A stretch of 64,000 bases of DNA. It comes from Streptomyces sp. NBC_01788 (lineage in GTDB: Bacteria; Actinomycetota; Actinomycetes; Streptomycetales; Streptomycetaceae). The stretch is taken from assembly GCF_035917575.1 (NCBI RefSeq), contig NZ_CP109090.1, positions 4,340,001 through 4,404,000 of the forward strand, written 5' to 3'. The notes under the pieces were generated by a model that did no database searches, was not told the DNA's origin, and saw nothing but the letters and a program-made list of their open reading frames with translations. Below, piece by piece: positions 1 to 8,711 of the stretch; the first letter of the stretch is position 1, and every line of letters starts with the position of its first letter. The position numbers were made by a program, and so were the translations under genes.

Positions 1-1
1 G

Positions 2-2398
2 CACGGCGGTCCGGTGCTGTACGGGCTGGCGGTGCTCGCCCTGACCGGTGGTGTCGCGGTCGGCATCCGTACGGCGCCGAAGGCGCTGGTCTCCCTGTCG
101 CGGCGACGGCTGCTGGCCCTGACGATCGCCCTCACCGGCGTCGCCCTGCTCGCCGCCGGGCTGGTCCCCGACGTCACCACGGTCCTGCTGATCCTCGCGC
201 TGGCCGGCGTGAGCGCGGGCGCCGCCGCCAACACCGGGCACACGCTGCTCGACCAGGAGGCCGAGGACTACCGCAAGCCGCGCATGACCGAGCACCTGCA
301 CGCGGTGGTGCGCGTCTTCGTGGCGCTCGGTGTCGTGCTCGCCCCCGTGGTCGCGGCCGGGATCGGCCCGCACCGGCTCCAGGACGGCCGGTTCGTGTTC
401 GCGCACGGCGGCGCCGCGTTCACGCTGATGCTGGTCGGCGCGCTGCTGCTGCCGGTGGCCGCGCTGGTCCTCGCCAAGGTCGACGACCGCTCCGGCGTAC
501 CGCTGCGGCAGGACCTCGTCGACGCCCTGCGGGGCGGCGACGACCCGGTGACGGCCCCGGCGGAGTCCGGGTTCTTCATCGCCCTGGAGGGCGGTGACGG
601 CGCCGGCAAGTCCACGCAGGCCGAGGCGCTCGCCGACTGGATCAGGTCCAAGGGCCACGAGGTCGTCCTCACCCGCGAGCCGGGTGCCACTCCTGTGGGC
701 AAGCGGCTGCGCTCGATCCTGCTGGACGTGTCCTCGCAGGGGCTGTCCCACCGCGCGGAGGCCCTGCTGTACGCCGCCGACCGCGCGGAGCACGTCGACA
801 CGGTCGTACGGCCCGCGCTGAAGCGGGGCGCCGTGGTGATCACCGACCGGTACATCGACTCCTCCGTCGCCTACCAGGGCGCGGGCCGCGACCTGTCCCC
901 GACCGAGATCGCGCGGATCTCCCGCTGGGCGACGAACGGTCTTGTGCCGCATCTGACGGTCCTGCTGGACGTCTCGCCGGAGACCGCCCGGGAGCGGTTC
1001 ACGGAGGCGCCCGACCGTCTGGAGTCGGAGCCGGCCGAGTTCCACGCGCGCGTGCGGTCCGGTTTCCTGGCGCTGGCCGCCGCCGACCCCGGCCGCTACC
1101 TCGTTGTGGACGCCGGGCAGGAGCCGGAGGCGGTGACCACGGTCGTCCGGCACCGGCTCGACCAGATGCTGCCGCTGTCCGAGGCCGAGCTGAAGGCGCA
1201 GAAGGAAGCGCGCAGGAAGGCCGAGGAGGAGGCGCGCCGCAAGGCCGAGGAGGAGGCCCGGCGCAAGGCCGAGGAGGAGCGCCAGGAGCGCGAACGCCAG
1301 GAGCAGCTGGCCCGGCTGCGCGCCGAGGAGGAGGAGCGCAAGCGGCGCGAGCTGGAGGAGGCGCAGCGGCGCGAGGCGGAGCGGCAGGCCGAGGAGGCCC
1401 GGCTGCGCGCCGAGGAGGCCCGCCGCAAGGCCGAGGAGGAACAGGCCCGGCTGCTCGCGGAGGAGCGGGCACGGGCGGAGGCCGAGGCGCGCCGCAAGGC
1501 CGAGGAGGAGCAGCGGCGTCTGCAGGCCGAGGAGGAGGAGCGGCTGCGCGCCGAGGCCGAGGCGCGGCGGATGGAGAAGCAGCGCAAGGCGGAGGAGGCC
1601 CTGCGCCGGGCCGAGGAGGCCCGGCGGGCGGCGGAGCAGGCAGCGGCCACCGCGCAGACGGGTCCGCGCCGGTCCACGGAGCCCTCGGCCGCGGCGGTGC
1701 CGCCGGAGGCGATGACCGTGCCGACGCCGGTGGTGACGCCGACGAACGCGTCGGGCGGGCCCGTGGACGAGACCGCGGTGCTGCCGCCGGTGCGGGACGA
1801 GCGGCCGGCCGGTGAGCCTTCGGGCGAGGGCTCGGAGCGGGGCACGGGCCGGGGCTCGGACCAGGCCAGGGGCCGTGGCTCGGGCGAGGACTCCCGTGGG
1901 ATGTCGCGTGGGCCGGCGGAGTCGGGGCGGCCGCGGACGGCTGGTGAGTCGGAGTCCGAGGTGACCGCGAAGCTGCCGAAGCCCGTGGTGGCGCCGGGCG
2001 CCGCAGACGAGACGGCCGTACTGCCGCCCGTCCCGCCGGGAGCCGTGGACGAGACCGCCGTGCTGCCGGCCTTCACGCCGGGGGCCGCGGACGAGACGGC
2101 GGTCCTGCCTCCGGTGCGCGGGGAGGACCCCGCGGACCGGTTCCCGCCCGGTTTCTTCCGGGACGAGCGGGACGGACGGGGCGAGCGGTCGCGGGCCGTT
2201 CGGCACGACGACGGCGACGACCGTACGCGGGAGCTGCCCCAGGTCGACGCCGAGGCGGTCGCCCGGCGGCGGCCGCGGCCGGACTGGGCCGAGGAGACGC
2301 CCCTCGACGACCTGCCGACCCTGGCGGACGAACTGCTGGGCCCGCGCGAGGACGGCGACGGGCCCGACGACGGCGAGGGCAGGGGCCGGCGACGCTGA
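2..2398 (+). CDS. tmk: thymidylate kinase fused to an N-terminal membrane domain and a C-terminal coiled coil (5' end outside window)
   Basis: Phosphorylates dTMP to dTDP for DNA synthesis. The frame is already open at base 2, so the true start lies upstream. About the first 170 visible residues are hydrophobic, MFS-like helices. The kinase follows from about residue 186: P-loop GGDGAGKST, TREPGATPVG, and the DRYIDSSVAYQG segment, all hallmarks of bacterial Tmk. From about residue 395 there is a long charged Ala/Glu/Arg coiled coil built on RKAEEEA units. A disordered tail carries four DETAVLP motifs, the last three with a 14-residue period. Ordinary Tmk is about 210 residues, so this is a large fusion. 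The next gene is the delta' clamp-loader subunit, a pairing common in bacteria. The membrane domain suggests anchoring to the membrane, which is inference. Confidence 0.9.
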   Translation, partial: HGGPVLYGLAVLALTGGVAVGIRTAPKALVSLSRRRLLALTIALTGVALLAAGLVPDVTTVLLILALAGVSAGAAANTGHTLLDQEAEDYRKPRMTEHLHAVVRVFVALGVVLAPVVAAGIGPHRLQDGRFVFAHGGAAFTLMLVGALLLPVAALVLAKVDDRSGVPLRQDLVDALRGGDDPVTAPAESGFFIALEGGDGAGKSTQAEALADWIRSKGHEVVLTREPGATPVGKRLRSILLDVSSQGLSHRAEALLYAADRAEHVDTVVRPALKRGAVVITDRYIDSSVAYQGAGRDLSPTEIARISRWATNGLVPHLTVLLDVSPETARERFTEAPDRLESEPAEFHARVRSGFLALAAADPGRYLVVDAGQEPEAVTTVVRHRLDQMLPLSEAELKAQKEARRKAEEEARRKAEEEARRKAEEERQERERQEQLARLRAEEEERKRRELEEAQRREAERQAEEARLRAEEARRKAEEEQARLLAEERARAEAEARRKAEEEQRRLQAEEEERLRAEAEARRMEKQRKAEEALRRAEEARRAAEQAAATAQTGPRRSTEPSAAAVPPEAMTVPTPVVTPTNASGGPVDETAVLPPVRDERPAGEPSGEGSERGTGRGSDQARGRGSGEDSRGMSRGPAESGRPRTAGESESEVTAKLPKPVVAPGAADETAVLPPVPPGAVDETAVLPAFTPGAADETAVLPPVRGEDPADRFPPGFFRDERDGRGERSRAVRHDDGDDRTRELPQVDAEAVARRRPRPDWAEETPLDDLPTLADELLGPREDGDGPDDGEGRGRRR

Positions 2399-2616
2399 GC
2401 CGAACCTCGTGTCGGCACGGGGGCCGAGACTTCCCCCATGCCGAAGAGGTCCGGCCCGCGCCCCGGAGGCGGCCGCCCGCGTGGGGCTCGGAGGCGGCCG
2501 TCGGCGTGGGGGCTCGTCGGAGCCGCCCGCCGCGTTGTCGGTGGTGCCCCGCACAATGGTTCTCGCATCACGAACCATGACGAAAATGACGACATGACGA
2601 GAGGGCGGCGTGACCC

Positions 2617-3822
2617 ATGAGCGTGTGGGACGACCTCGTCGGGCAGGAGCGCGTCAGTGACCAGCTGAGCGCCGCTGCCCGGGACGCCGACGCCCTGGTC
2701 ACCGCGGCCACCACGGGCGCGCCGCCGCCGGAGGCGTCGAAGATGACGCACGCGTGGCTGTTCACCGGACCGCCCGGCGCGGGGACCACGCAGACGGCAC
2801 GGGCCTTCGCCGCCGCCCTCCAGTGCGTGAGCCCCGACCGCGCCGTCGGCGGAGTCCCGGGCTGCGGCTTCTGCGACGGCTGTCACACGGCGCTGATCGG
2901 CACCCACGCCGACGTCAACACGGTCGCCGCCGTGGGCACGCAGATCCTCGCCGACGACATGCGGGACACCGTGCGCAAGTCGTTCACCGCCCCGGCGACC
3001 GGCCGCTGGCAGGTGATCCTCGTCGAGGACGCCGAGCGGCTGAACGAGAAGTCCGCCAACGCCGTGCTGAAGGCCGTCGAGGAGCCCGCCCCGCGCACGG
3101 TCTGGCTGCTGTGCGCCCCCTCGGTCGAGGACGTCCTGCCCACGATCCGCTCCCGCTGCCGGCACGTGAACCTGCGCACACCGTCGGTGGACGCCGTGGC
3201 CGACATGCTCGTACGCCGGGAGGGCGTCGAACCCGCCGTCGCGGCCTCCGCGGCCCGCGCCACCCAGGGCCACATCGAGCGGGCCCGCCGCCTGGCCACC
3301 GACCCCGCCGCACGCGAACGCCGGGCCACCGTCCTGAAGCTCCCCCTGCGCGTGGACGAGATTGGCGGCTGCCTCAGAGCCGCCCAGGAACTCGTCGACG
3401 CGGCGGCCGACGACGCCAAGGCGCTCGCGGAGGAGATGGACGCCAAGGAGGCCGAGGAGCTGAAGACGGCGCTCGGCGCGACCCAGGGCGGCCGGCTGCC
3501 CCGAGGCACGGCAGGCGTGATGAAGGACCTGGAGGACAAGCAGAAGCGCCGCCGCACCCGCACCCAGCGCGACAGCCTCGACCTCGCCCTGACCGACCTC
3601 ACCGGCCTCTACCGCGACGTCCTGGCCCTCCAGCTCGGCTCCCGCGTCGCCATCGCCAACGCGGACGTCGAGGACACCCTGGAGCGCCTCGCCCGCGACG
3701 GCTCGCCCGAGTCCACCCTGCGCCGCATAGAGGCGATCGCGGCCTGCCGCGACGCCCTCGACCGCAACGTGGCCCCGCTGCTGGCGGTGGAGGCGATGAC
3801 GATGGCCCTCAGAGCGGGCTGA
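2617..3822 (+). CDS. holB: DNA polymerase III subunit delta'
   Basis: Clamp-loader subunit that helps place the beta sliding clamp on DNA. The N-terminus (VWDDLVGQERVSDQL) and the AAA+ fold match delta'/DnaX proteins. The P-loop region reads GPPGAGTTQT, lacking the usual Walker lysine; delta' is a non-hydrolysing subunit in well-studied bacteria, so this fits the family. A Cys cluster ending PGCGFCDGC forms the expected zinc module, and the VEDAERLNEKSANAVLKAVE and SRC sensor stretches are conserved. The length of 401 residues is normal for actinomycetes. It starts 218 bp after tmk at an ATG, with a purine-rich stretch upstream. Confidence in the role is high; distinguishing it from DnaX rests on its short length. 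Confidence 0.9.
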   Translation: MSVWDDLVGQERVSDQLSAAARDADALVTAATTGAPPPEASKMTHAWLFTGPPGAGTTQTARAFAAALQCVSPDRAVGGVPGCGFCDGCHTALIGTHADVNTVAAVGTQILADDMRDTVRKSFTAPATGRWQVILVEDAERLNEKSANAVLKAVEEPAPRTVWLLCAPSVEDVLPTIRSRCRHVNLRTPSVDAVADMLVRREGVEPAVAASAARATQGHIERARRLATDPAARERRATVLKLPLRVDEIGGCLRAAQELVDAAADDAKALAEEMDAKEAEELKTALGATQGGRLPRGTAGVMKDLEDKQKRRRTRTQRDSLDLALTDLTGLYRDVLALQLGSRVAIANADVEDTLERLARDGSPESTLRRIEAIAACRDALDRNVAPLLAVEAMTMALRAG

Positions 3823-3915
3823 CGAGGCCCGGGCACCGAGACATCGGCGTCACTCGTACGGGCAACGCTCCGCACGTAACGCACTCATTCGATCGCGGAG
3901 AGTTACGCTCGCTGG

Positions 3916-5535
3916 ATGCACATCAGGCGCGCCCTCCGTCCGAACAGCAGCAGAGGCCCTCGGCCCCGAACCTCCCTCCGCGCGGTACGCGCGGGCGGCA
4001 CCCTCCTGGCGGCCGCCGCCCTGCTGGTCTCGGCCTGCACCCCAGGCACCACGCAGCGCCGGACCGAACCCGCGGCGGTCGCGGCGCTGGCCGCGCTGCC
4101 GCGGGCCACGCCGTCGGCCTTGTCGTCGTACTACGGGCAGAAGCCGTCCTGGCGCGGCTGCGGGGTGGCCGGCTTCGAGTGCGCCACGGTCAAGGCGCCG
4201 CTCGACTACGAGCGGCCCACCGCCGGTGACGTCCGGCTGGCCGTGGCCCGCAAGAAGGCGTCCGGCCCGGGCAAGCGGCTCGGTTCGCTCCTGATGAACC
4301 CGGGCGGGCCGGGCGGCTCGGCCATCGCATATCTCCAGCACTACGCGGGTATCGGCTACCCGGAGGAGGTCCGCGCCCGCTACGACCTGGTCGCGATGGA
4401 CCCGCGCGGGGTCTCCCGCAGCGACTCCGTGCAGTGTCTCGACGACCGGGACATGGACACGTACACGCAGACCGACTTCACGCCCGACGACCGCAAGGAG
4501 ACCGACGCGCTGGTCGCCGCGTACCGCAAGTTCGCGGAGGGCTGCGGCGCGCACGCCGCCCGGCTGCTGCGGCACGTCTCCACCGTGGAGGCGGCGCGCG
4601 ACATGGACATCCTGCGCGCGGTGCTGGGCGACGGAAAGCTGAACTACGTCGGTGCCTCGTACGGGACGTTCCTCGGGGCGACGTACGCCGGCCTGTTCCC
4701 GCAACGCGTCGGCCGCCTGGTCCTGGACGGTGCCATGGACCCGTCGCTGTCGGCTCGCCGGATGAACCTGGACCAGGCGGCGGGCTTCGACGGGGCCTTC
4801 CAGTCGTTCGCGAAGGACTGCGTACGGCAGAGCGACTGCAACCTCGGCGGCCCCGGCGCGACGCCGAAGCAGGTCGGCGACCAGCTCGCCACCTTCTTCC
4901 GCAAACTCGACGCCCACCCGATCCCCGCCGGTGACGCCGGCGGCCGCAGCCTCGGCGAATCCCTCGGCACCATCGGGGTGATCGCGGCGATGTACGACCA
5001 GGCGGCCTGGCCGCAACTGCGCGCGGCGCTGACGTCGGCGATGAAGCAGAACGACGGCGCCGCGCTGCTGGCCCTCGCCGACAGCTACTACGAGCGCGAC
5101 TCCAGCGGCCACTACACCAACCTGATGTACGCCAACGCCGCCGTGAACTGCCTGGACCTGCCGGCCCCCTTCGCGGACCCCGAGCAGGTGGAGGAAGCCC
5201 TCCCCGCCTTCGAGAAGGCCTCCCCGGTCTTCGGCCGCGGCCTCGCCTGGAACACGCTGAACTGCGCGTACTGGCCGGTGAAGCCCACCGGCCAGTCCCA
5301 TCGCATCGAGGCCAGGGGCGCCGCCCCCATCGTGGTGGTCGGCACCACCCGCGACCCGGCGACCCCCTACCGCTGGGCCCAGGGCCTGTCCCGTCAGCTC
5401 GTCTCGGCCCGTCTGCTGACCTTCGACGGCGACGGCCACACCGCCTACCGCCGCGGCAGCGGCTGCATCGACTCCGCGATCAACACCTATCTCCTCCAGG
5501 GGACCCCTCCGGCGAACGGCAAACGCTGCTCGTAA
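3916..5535 (+). CDS. secreted lipoprotein alpha/beta-hydrolase, tripeptidyl-aminopeptidase (TAP) type
   Basis: Probable exported serine peptidase that trims N-terminal tripeptides from peptides outside the cell. A basic N-terminus and hydrophobic stretch end in a lipobox (LLVSAC, Cys41), predicting a lipoprotein. The alpha/beta-hydrolase core contains the nucleophile elbow GASYGT, the oxyanion-region segment MNPGGPGGS, a late aspartate in TTRDPATPY and the histidine in DGDGHTAY, the triad order of TAP-family peptidases. At 539 residues it matches secreted Streptomyces tripeptidyl aminopeptidases (SlpD/SlpE/Tap). It is followed by a strong hairpin terminator and the tRNA-Thr gene. Exact substrate specificity cannot be read from the sequence. 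Confidence 0.85.
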   Translation: MHIRRALRPNSSRGPRPRTSLRAVRAGGTLLAAAALLVSACTPGTTQRRTEPAAVAALAALPRATPSALSSYYGQKPSWRGCGVAGFECATVKAPLDYERPTAGDVRLAVARKKASGPGKRLGSLLMNPGGPGGSAIAYLQHYAGIGYPEEVRARYDLVAMDPRGVSRSDSVQCLDDRDMDTYTQTDFTPDDRKETDALVAAYRKFAEGCGAHAARLLRHVSTVEAARDMDILRAVLGDGKLNYVGASYGTFLGATYAGLFPQRVGRLVLDGAMDPSLSARRMNLDQAAGFDGAFQSFAKDCVRQSDCNLGGPGATPKQVGDQLATFFRKLDAHPIPAGDAGGRSLGESLGTIGVIAAMYDQAAWPQLRAALTSAMKQNDGAALLALADSYYERDSSGHYTNLMYANAAVNCLDLPAPFADPEQVEEALPAFEKASPVFGRGLAWNTLNCAYWPVKPTGQSHRIEARGAAPIVVVGTTRDPATPYRWAQGLSRQLVSARLLTFDGDGHTAYRRGSGCIDSAINTYLLQGTPPANGKRCS

Positions 5536-5550
5536 CCACGGCCCCGCCCC

Positions 5551-5575
5551 GGGCGCCCCGGCCCCCGGGGCGCCC
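5551..5575 (+). terminator. GC-rich hairpin after the TAP-type hydrolase
   Basis: A perfect 11-bp stem (GGGCGCCCCGG paired with its complement) with a 3-nt loop lies 15 bp after the stop codon. There is no T-run, as is usual for Streptomyces terminators. It separates the hydrolase from the tRNA gene. Confidence 0.7.
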
Positions 5576-5652
5576 GAGGGCGTGTGCGAAGCACCCCCGG
5601 ATACTGTGTAGACTTACCGACGTTGCCAATCGCACCATGGTGCCGGCAGCAC

Positions 5653-5726
5653 GCCGCTTTAGCTCAGATGGCCAGAGCAACGCACTCGTAATGCGTAGGT
5701 CTCGGGTTCGAATCCCGAAAGCGGCT
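5653..5726 (+). tRNA. tRNA-Thr (anticodon CGT)
   Basis: It folds as a standard tRNA. The acceptor stem is GCCGCTT paired with AAGCGGC, followed by discriminator T and an encoded CCA at 5727-5729. The D-arm begins TAGCTCAG. The anticodon stem ACGCA/TGCGT encloses loop CTCGTAA with anticodon CGT, reading ACG. The T-arm contains GGTTCGAATCC. The 3' half from 5684 is repeated at 13672-13718 because a mobile element has integrated here; the integrated copy restores an intact tRNA. Confidence 0.97.
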
Positions 5727-5730
5727 CCAT
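5684..5730 (+). repeat. attL: 47-bp core of the tRNA-Thr-integrated element
   Basis: This stretch, from the anticodon loop to the base after CCA, is identical to 13672-13718. Such tRNA 3'-half duplications are the signature of tyrosine-recombinase integration. Beyond the 47 bp the similarity continues through a nearly identical terminator hairpin, so the element carries its own copy of tRNA end plus terminator. Confidence 0.93.
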
Positions 5731-5734
5731 TCGA

Positions 5735-5769
5735 AGCCCAGCTCAGACAGTGTCTGAGCTGGGCTTTTT
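5735..5769. terminator. terminator behind tRNA-Thr (element copy)
   Basis: A long hairpin (AGCCCAGCTCAGACA paired with TCTGAGCTGGGCT around GTG) is followed by TTTTTC. It ends four bases before the stop codon of the leftward integrase gene, so it may serve both strands. A near-identical copy lies at 13723-13757. Confidence 0.9.
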
Positions 5770-5772
5770 CGT

Positions 5773-6910
5773 TCAGCGGAGACGACGGCGCCGCCGCGAG
5801 CGGGCCGCGCGGGTGTCGGCGGTCTCAGTTCTGGTCTCAGTGGGGCCCGGATGGGGGTCCGGGGGAGCGGGTACGAAGAACTCGCCCATGCGCCGCATCG
5901 CGTCCTTCGACAGGTGAGATCTGCCCTTCACGTAGCGGCGGGTCTGGCTGATCTGGGTGTGCCGCAGAATCTCCATGATCGTGGGCATGTCGACGCCCAG
6001 TTCGTTCAGGATCGTGCCGGCCGTGTGGCGGCTCCCGTCATAGAGGCGGCGGTCGTCGATGCCTGCCTCAGCGAGCAGCTCCTTGAATTCCTCGTAGTCC
6101 TGTCGTGGGTCGAGAGGGCGCCCGTCCGGGCGTGAGAACACCACGTGGTGTTCCTCCCACAGCTCCTCGGCCGCGGCTCGCATCTCCTCTGGCTGTGCCT
6201 TGTGATCGCGCAGGAACGGGATGAAGACGGGCGGGACCGGGACGGCGTTCCGGCTTTTCTTGGTCTTGGGCCGGGTGAAGGTGAGTCCCCCCTCCTTGCG
6301 CTGTGGGCAGGCGCTCGCGTGCCTGGCGCAAGTCTTGGGGCAGGGCTTCGGACAACCCCGCTTGTAGTTTCGGTGCGTGGTGCAGTCGGGCGGGCACGGC
6401 TCGAAGCGGTGGAGACGGGCGCCACAGGCTCGCGGGGCGTCGCAGCCGTGGCGCCACGTGAGGCGCTGGAGCTGCCACTCCGGGCGAAACAGCTCCGCCT
6501 CCAGGTCGACGTACGGCCACCGCAGACCGAGCGTCTCGCCCTGCCGGAACCCCATGCCGACACCCACGATCCACCGCATGAAGGTGGGGCGTTTCGCCGC
6601 CGCTTCGAGGAACGCCTTCGCCTCTTCCTTGGTGAAGGGGTTCGCCTCGGTCTCGTCGATGCTCGGCGGGTCCACGAGCGTGGCGATGTTCTCGCCGACG
6701 ATGCGCCGGCGGTGGGCAATCTTCAGCGCGCGCGACAGGATGCGGTGAACCTTCACCACGTGGGAGGGGGCGTGCCCGGCATCGAGCAACGCTCGGTACA
6801 TCCGCTCCAGGTGCTCCGGCTGCAGCTTGTCGATGCGGTGCTTGCCGACGCCCGGGACGATGTCGTTGCGGGTCTTGGACTTCGGCTTTGGCTTCGGCTT
6901 CGGTGGGAGT
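5773..6910 (-). pseudogene. int: site-specific tyrosine recombinase (integrase), N-terminus lost
   Basis: Catalyses integration and, with Xis, excision at the tRNA site. About 365 C-terminal residues are native. From IVPGVGKHR through the core-binding helix to the catalytic domain one sees Arg I in GFRQGETLGLRW, the box II segment YDGSRHTAGT, LRHTQIS, and the nucleophile Tyr in RRYVKGRS. Full-length relatives carry roughly 60-150 more N-terminal residues (arm-binding and core-binding domain). Here the frame upstream of about 6873-6925 is antisense-frame IS sequence with low-complexity PKPKPKSK, so the front was deleted. An unusual Cys-rich insertion (about 12 Cys between HGCDAPRACG and ACPQRKEGG) lies in the catalytic domain. 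A fortuitous ATG at 6984 could still give a protein, but arm binding should be lost. Confidence 0.85.
5821..5839 (+). repeat. paired GGTCTCA sites near attL (candidate integrase arm sites)
   Basis: GGTCTCA occurs at 5821-5827 and again at 5833-5839, 12 bp start to start, inside the 3' end of the integrase gene. An identically spaced pair occurs near attR at 13536-13554, and GGTCTCG is part of the tRNA core. Paired arm-type sites at both ends are expected for lambda-like integrases. Confidence 0.55.
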
Positions 6911-7920
6911 GTCGCAGGTTTCGGTGAGGTGGACCTTGTAGCCGAGCCAGAACAGATCGTCGCCCTTGGCCGCCCACCGCGCATCAGGGTCGTAGGGAGA
7001 GGCCAGGCGGAGATGGCCTGGCGGGACGCCCTCCTTGTCGGCTTCCCGCTTCACGATCACCTCCCGTCCCCGCGCGTCAGTGGATACGTAGTAGGTCTGC
7101 ACGAGCATCCTGCGCAGGAACGCGACCGGCTCGATCTCCCGCAGCCATCCCGGCGCCCCGGGTGCCCAGACCGCCCGGCAGAGCGCCAGCGCGTCCTGCC
7201 CGAACACCACGGCCAGCCGGTCCCGCTTCGACTTCGACGACGGCATCGTCCACCCGTTGACGCGTTCCTCGTAGCGGTGCGCGAGCTCGGGAACGTCCAC
7301 CGCGTCGGCCAGCCAGCCCGGAGCCGCGACCGCAAGCGCCTCCAAGGCTGCCCGTACGCTCTCACCCGCGAGTTCGGTTCGGTTCAGGTCATGGACCGCG
7401 CTGATCACATGGGTGGAGTCGGTGCGCTGCTTGCCACCGGCCCCGACCAGGCCCTGCTCGCGGCAGACGTCCACGAGCCGGTCGAACACCACCCGCTCCA
7501 TGCCGTGCTCCACGAGCCGGGTCCTGAAGCGGGACAGCACGGTCGCGTCGAAACCGGTATCGGTCAGTTCCGCGCCGATCGCGTACTTCCAGTCGATCGC
7601 GCGGACTGCCATCGCAGCGGCCTGCCGGTCGGTCAGGTTCTCCGCGAACTGCAGCACCGTGACCAGCGATAACACCGCCGGCGGCAGGCCCGGCGCTCCA
7701 CGGCGTCCGAACGCCCCGGTGAACGGCTCGTCCGCGAACACCTCGCCCAGCCGATCCCGCGCCCGCATCGCCAGTGTCCCGTGAGGGAACGCCGCCCGAG
7801 CGACAGCCACGGTCTGTGCCGGGATCTCTGGCAGCCCCTTCGGCTGCAACGACATCTGCTCCACCCCCTGCGGCCCACGACGCGACCAGGGCCACAGAAG
7901 CGATCATGCCGCACCCGCGA
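6880..7920 (-). mobile_element. IS1182-family insertion sequence fragment
   Basis: It contains the 5' two-thirds of an IS1182-type transposase gene. Its left end must lie close to the stop codon of the Spd-like gene at 7924, whose C-terminus it probably truncates. Its right end is missing and joins integrase sequence between about 6873 and 6925. Terminal inverted repeats could not be assigned by eye, so both limits are approximate. Confidence 0.7.
6911..7864 (-). pseudogene. IS1182-family transposase, C-terminus missing
   Basis: DDE transposase of the DUF772 group. The N-terminal DUF772 domain is clear (FADEPFTGAFGRRGAPGLPP, then NLTDRQAAAMAVRAIDWKYA and FDATVLSRFRTRL), followed by the first catalytic Asp in QRTDSTHVISAV and the segment WLGYKVHLTETCD. 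Relatives continue another 150-200 residues with the remaining catalytic acidic residues. Here native sequence stops after about 318 residues, and the frame runs on by chance through the integrase gene on the same strand to 6068. It cannot be an active transposase. The event that truncated it probably also removed the neighbouring element genes. Confidence 0.85.
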
Positions 7921-7923
7921 CGC

Positions 7924-8265
7924 TCACTCAGTCGAATTACGCAGCAGAGTCACGGGCAGCCAGGCGACGGCCAGCCACGCGGCGGCGCCGTGCTCGACGG
8001 TCAGTGCGTGCGCGACCAGGACACCGGTCGCGATGAGGCCGAACGACCAGCCGACACCGGTCACGGTGCCGTTGTGGTCGCCCTGCGCGGCCAGACGACG
8101 CTCATAGGCGAGGGTGGCCAGCCATCCGCCGTCGATGCCGAGACCGACGACCAGGGCGACCGGCCACGGCACCGCCGTGCCCAGCCACATCACGACCACG
8201 GCCAGGGTGAGCACCATGGACACCGCCGTCATGGCGACGGCGGGCAGAACGGTCTTGGCCTTCAT
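7924..8265 (-). CDS. Spd/DUF2637-like membrane protein, probably C-terminally truncated
   Basis: Small membrane protein of 113 residues with four hydrophobic segments (for example TAVSMVLTLAVVVMWLG and VALVVGLGIDGGWLATLAYE). The pattern of a helix, a GLGIDGGW motif, a polar loop and another helix resembles plasmid spread (Spd)/DUF2637 proteins, which assist intramycelial spreading of conjugative elements. The ATG overlaps the upstream stop codon by four bases (ATGA), implying translational coupling. It ends with LLRNSTE right beside the IS fragment; relatives are longer, so the tail is probably IS-derived. The assignment rests on weak similarity and context. Confidence 0.55.
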   Translation of the reverse strand: MKAKTVLPAVAMTAVSMVLTLAVVVMWLGTAVPWPVALVVGLGIDGGWLATLAYERRLAAQGDHNGTVTGVGWSFGLIATGVLVAHALTVEHGAAAWLAVAWLPVTLLRNSTE

Positions 8266-8711
8266 GCCCTGCCTCCGATCGTGAGCAGGGCGGCGAGGAT
8301 GAGCAGGGCCCCGCCGGTGTAGGTGAGGTCGACCGCGCGGCGCAGGCAGGTGAACTTGGCGACGGCCAGCCGCGACAGGCCGGCGACGTCCGCCGCGAGG
8401 TCCCCGCCGTTGACGGTGGTGGTGATCTCGTCGGGGGTGAGGGTGGCCCACAGCGGGAAGCCGTGCCGGCCGCCCAGGTTCGGGCGCACCGAACGCAGCA
8501 GCATCCCCGCCGCGGCGACCAGCACCGCCAGGCCACCCCCGCCGACGATGGCGGCCGACAGGGTCAGGGGGAGGTCGCGGGCGACCGTCCAGGCGCCGGC
8601 CAGCACCGCGCCGACGAACGCCAAAAGCAGCCCGGTCTTGCTGTCGGTCCGCGCGATCTCCGCCTTCACCTCGGCGTGCGCCGCGGTCAGGTTCCGGCCG
8701 GTGTCGCTCAC
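8262..8711 (-). CDS. Pycsar-effector-like (PycTM) membrane protein
   Basis: A 149-residue protein with the arrangement of the Pycsar effector transmembrane domain. A soluble N-terminal helix (HAEVKAEIARTDSKTGLLLA) leads into two adjacent membrane helices. A polar middle follows, then the segment LSRLAVAKFTCLRRAVDLTY and a last helix (LLILAALLTIG). In Pycsar anti-phage systems such proteins damage the membrane when a cyclase makes cCMP or cUMP, but no cyclase gene is present in this element. In transfer-type operons similar proteins occur without a cyclase, so a role in transfer or exclusion is equally possible. The GTG start overlaps the DUF6284 stop (GTGA), and its stop overlaps the Spd-like ATG. 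Confidence 0.7.
   Translation of the reverse strand: MSDTGRNLTAAHAEVKAEIARTDSKTGLLLAFVGAVLAGAWTVARDLPLTLSAAIVGGGGLAVLVAAAGMLLRSVRPNLGGRHGFPLWATLTPDEITTTVNGGDLAADVAGLSRLAVAKFTCLRRAVDLTYTGGALLILAALLTIGGRA

Noticed and set aside
1096..3273. 725-residue open frame on the minus strand across tmk and holB
   Set aside because: It is antisense to two well-supported genes, Arg/Ser/Pro-rich low-complexity, and without any domain; a GC-skew artefact.
6068..7864. 598-residue transposase-integrase fusion as one real protein
   Set aside because: After about residue 318 the frame is an out-of-frame reading of the integrase gene with no homology expected; the fusion is accidental.
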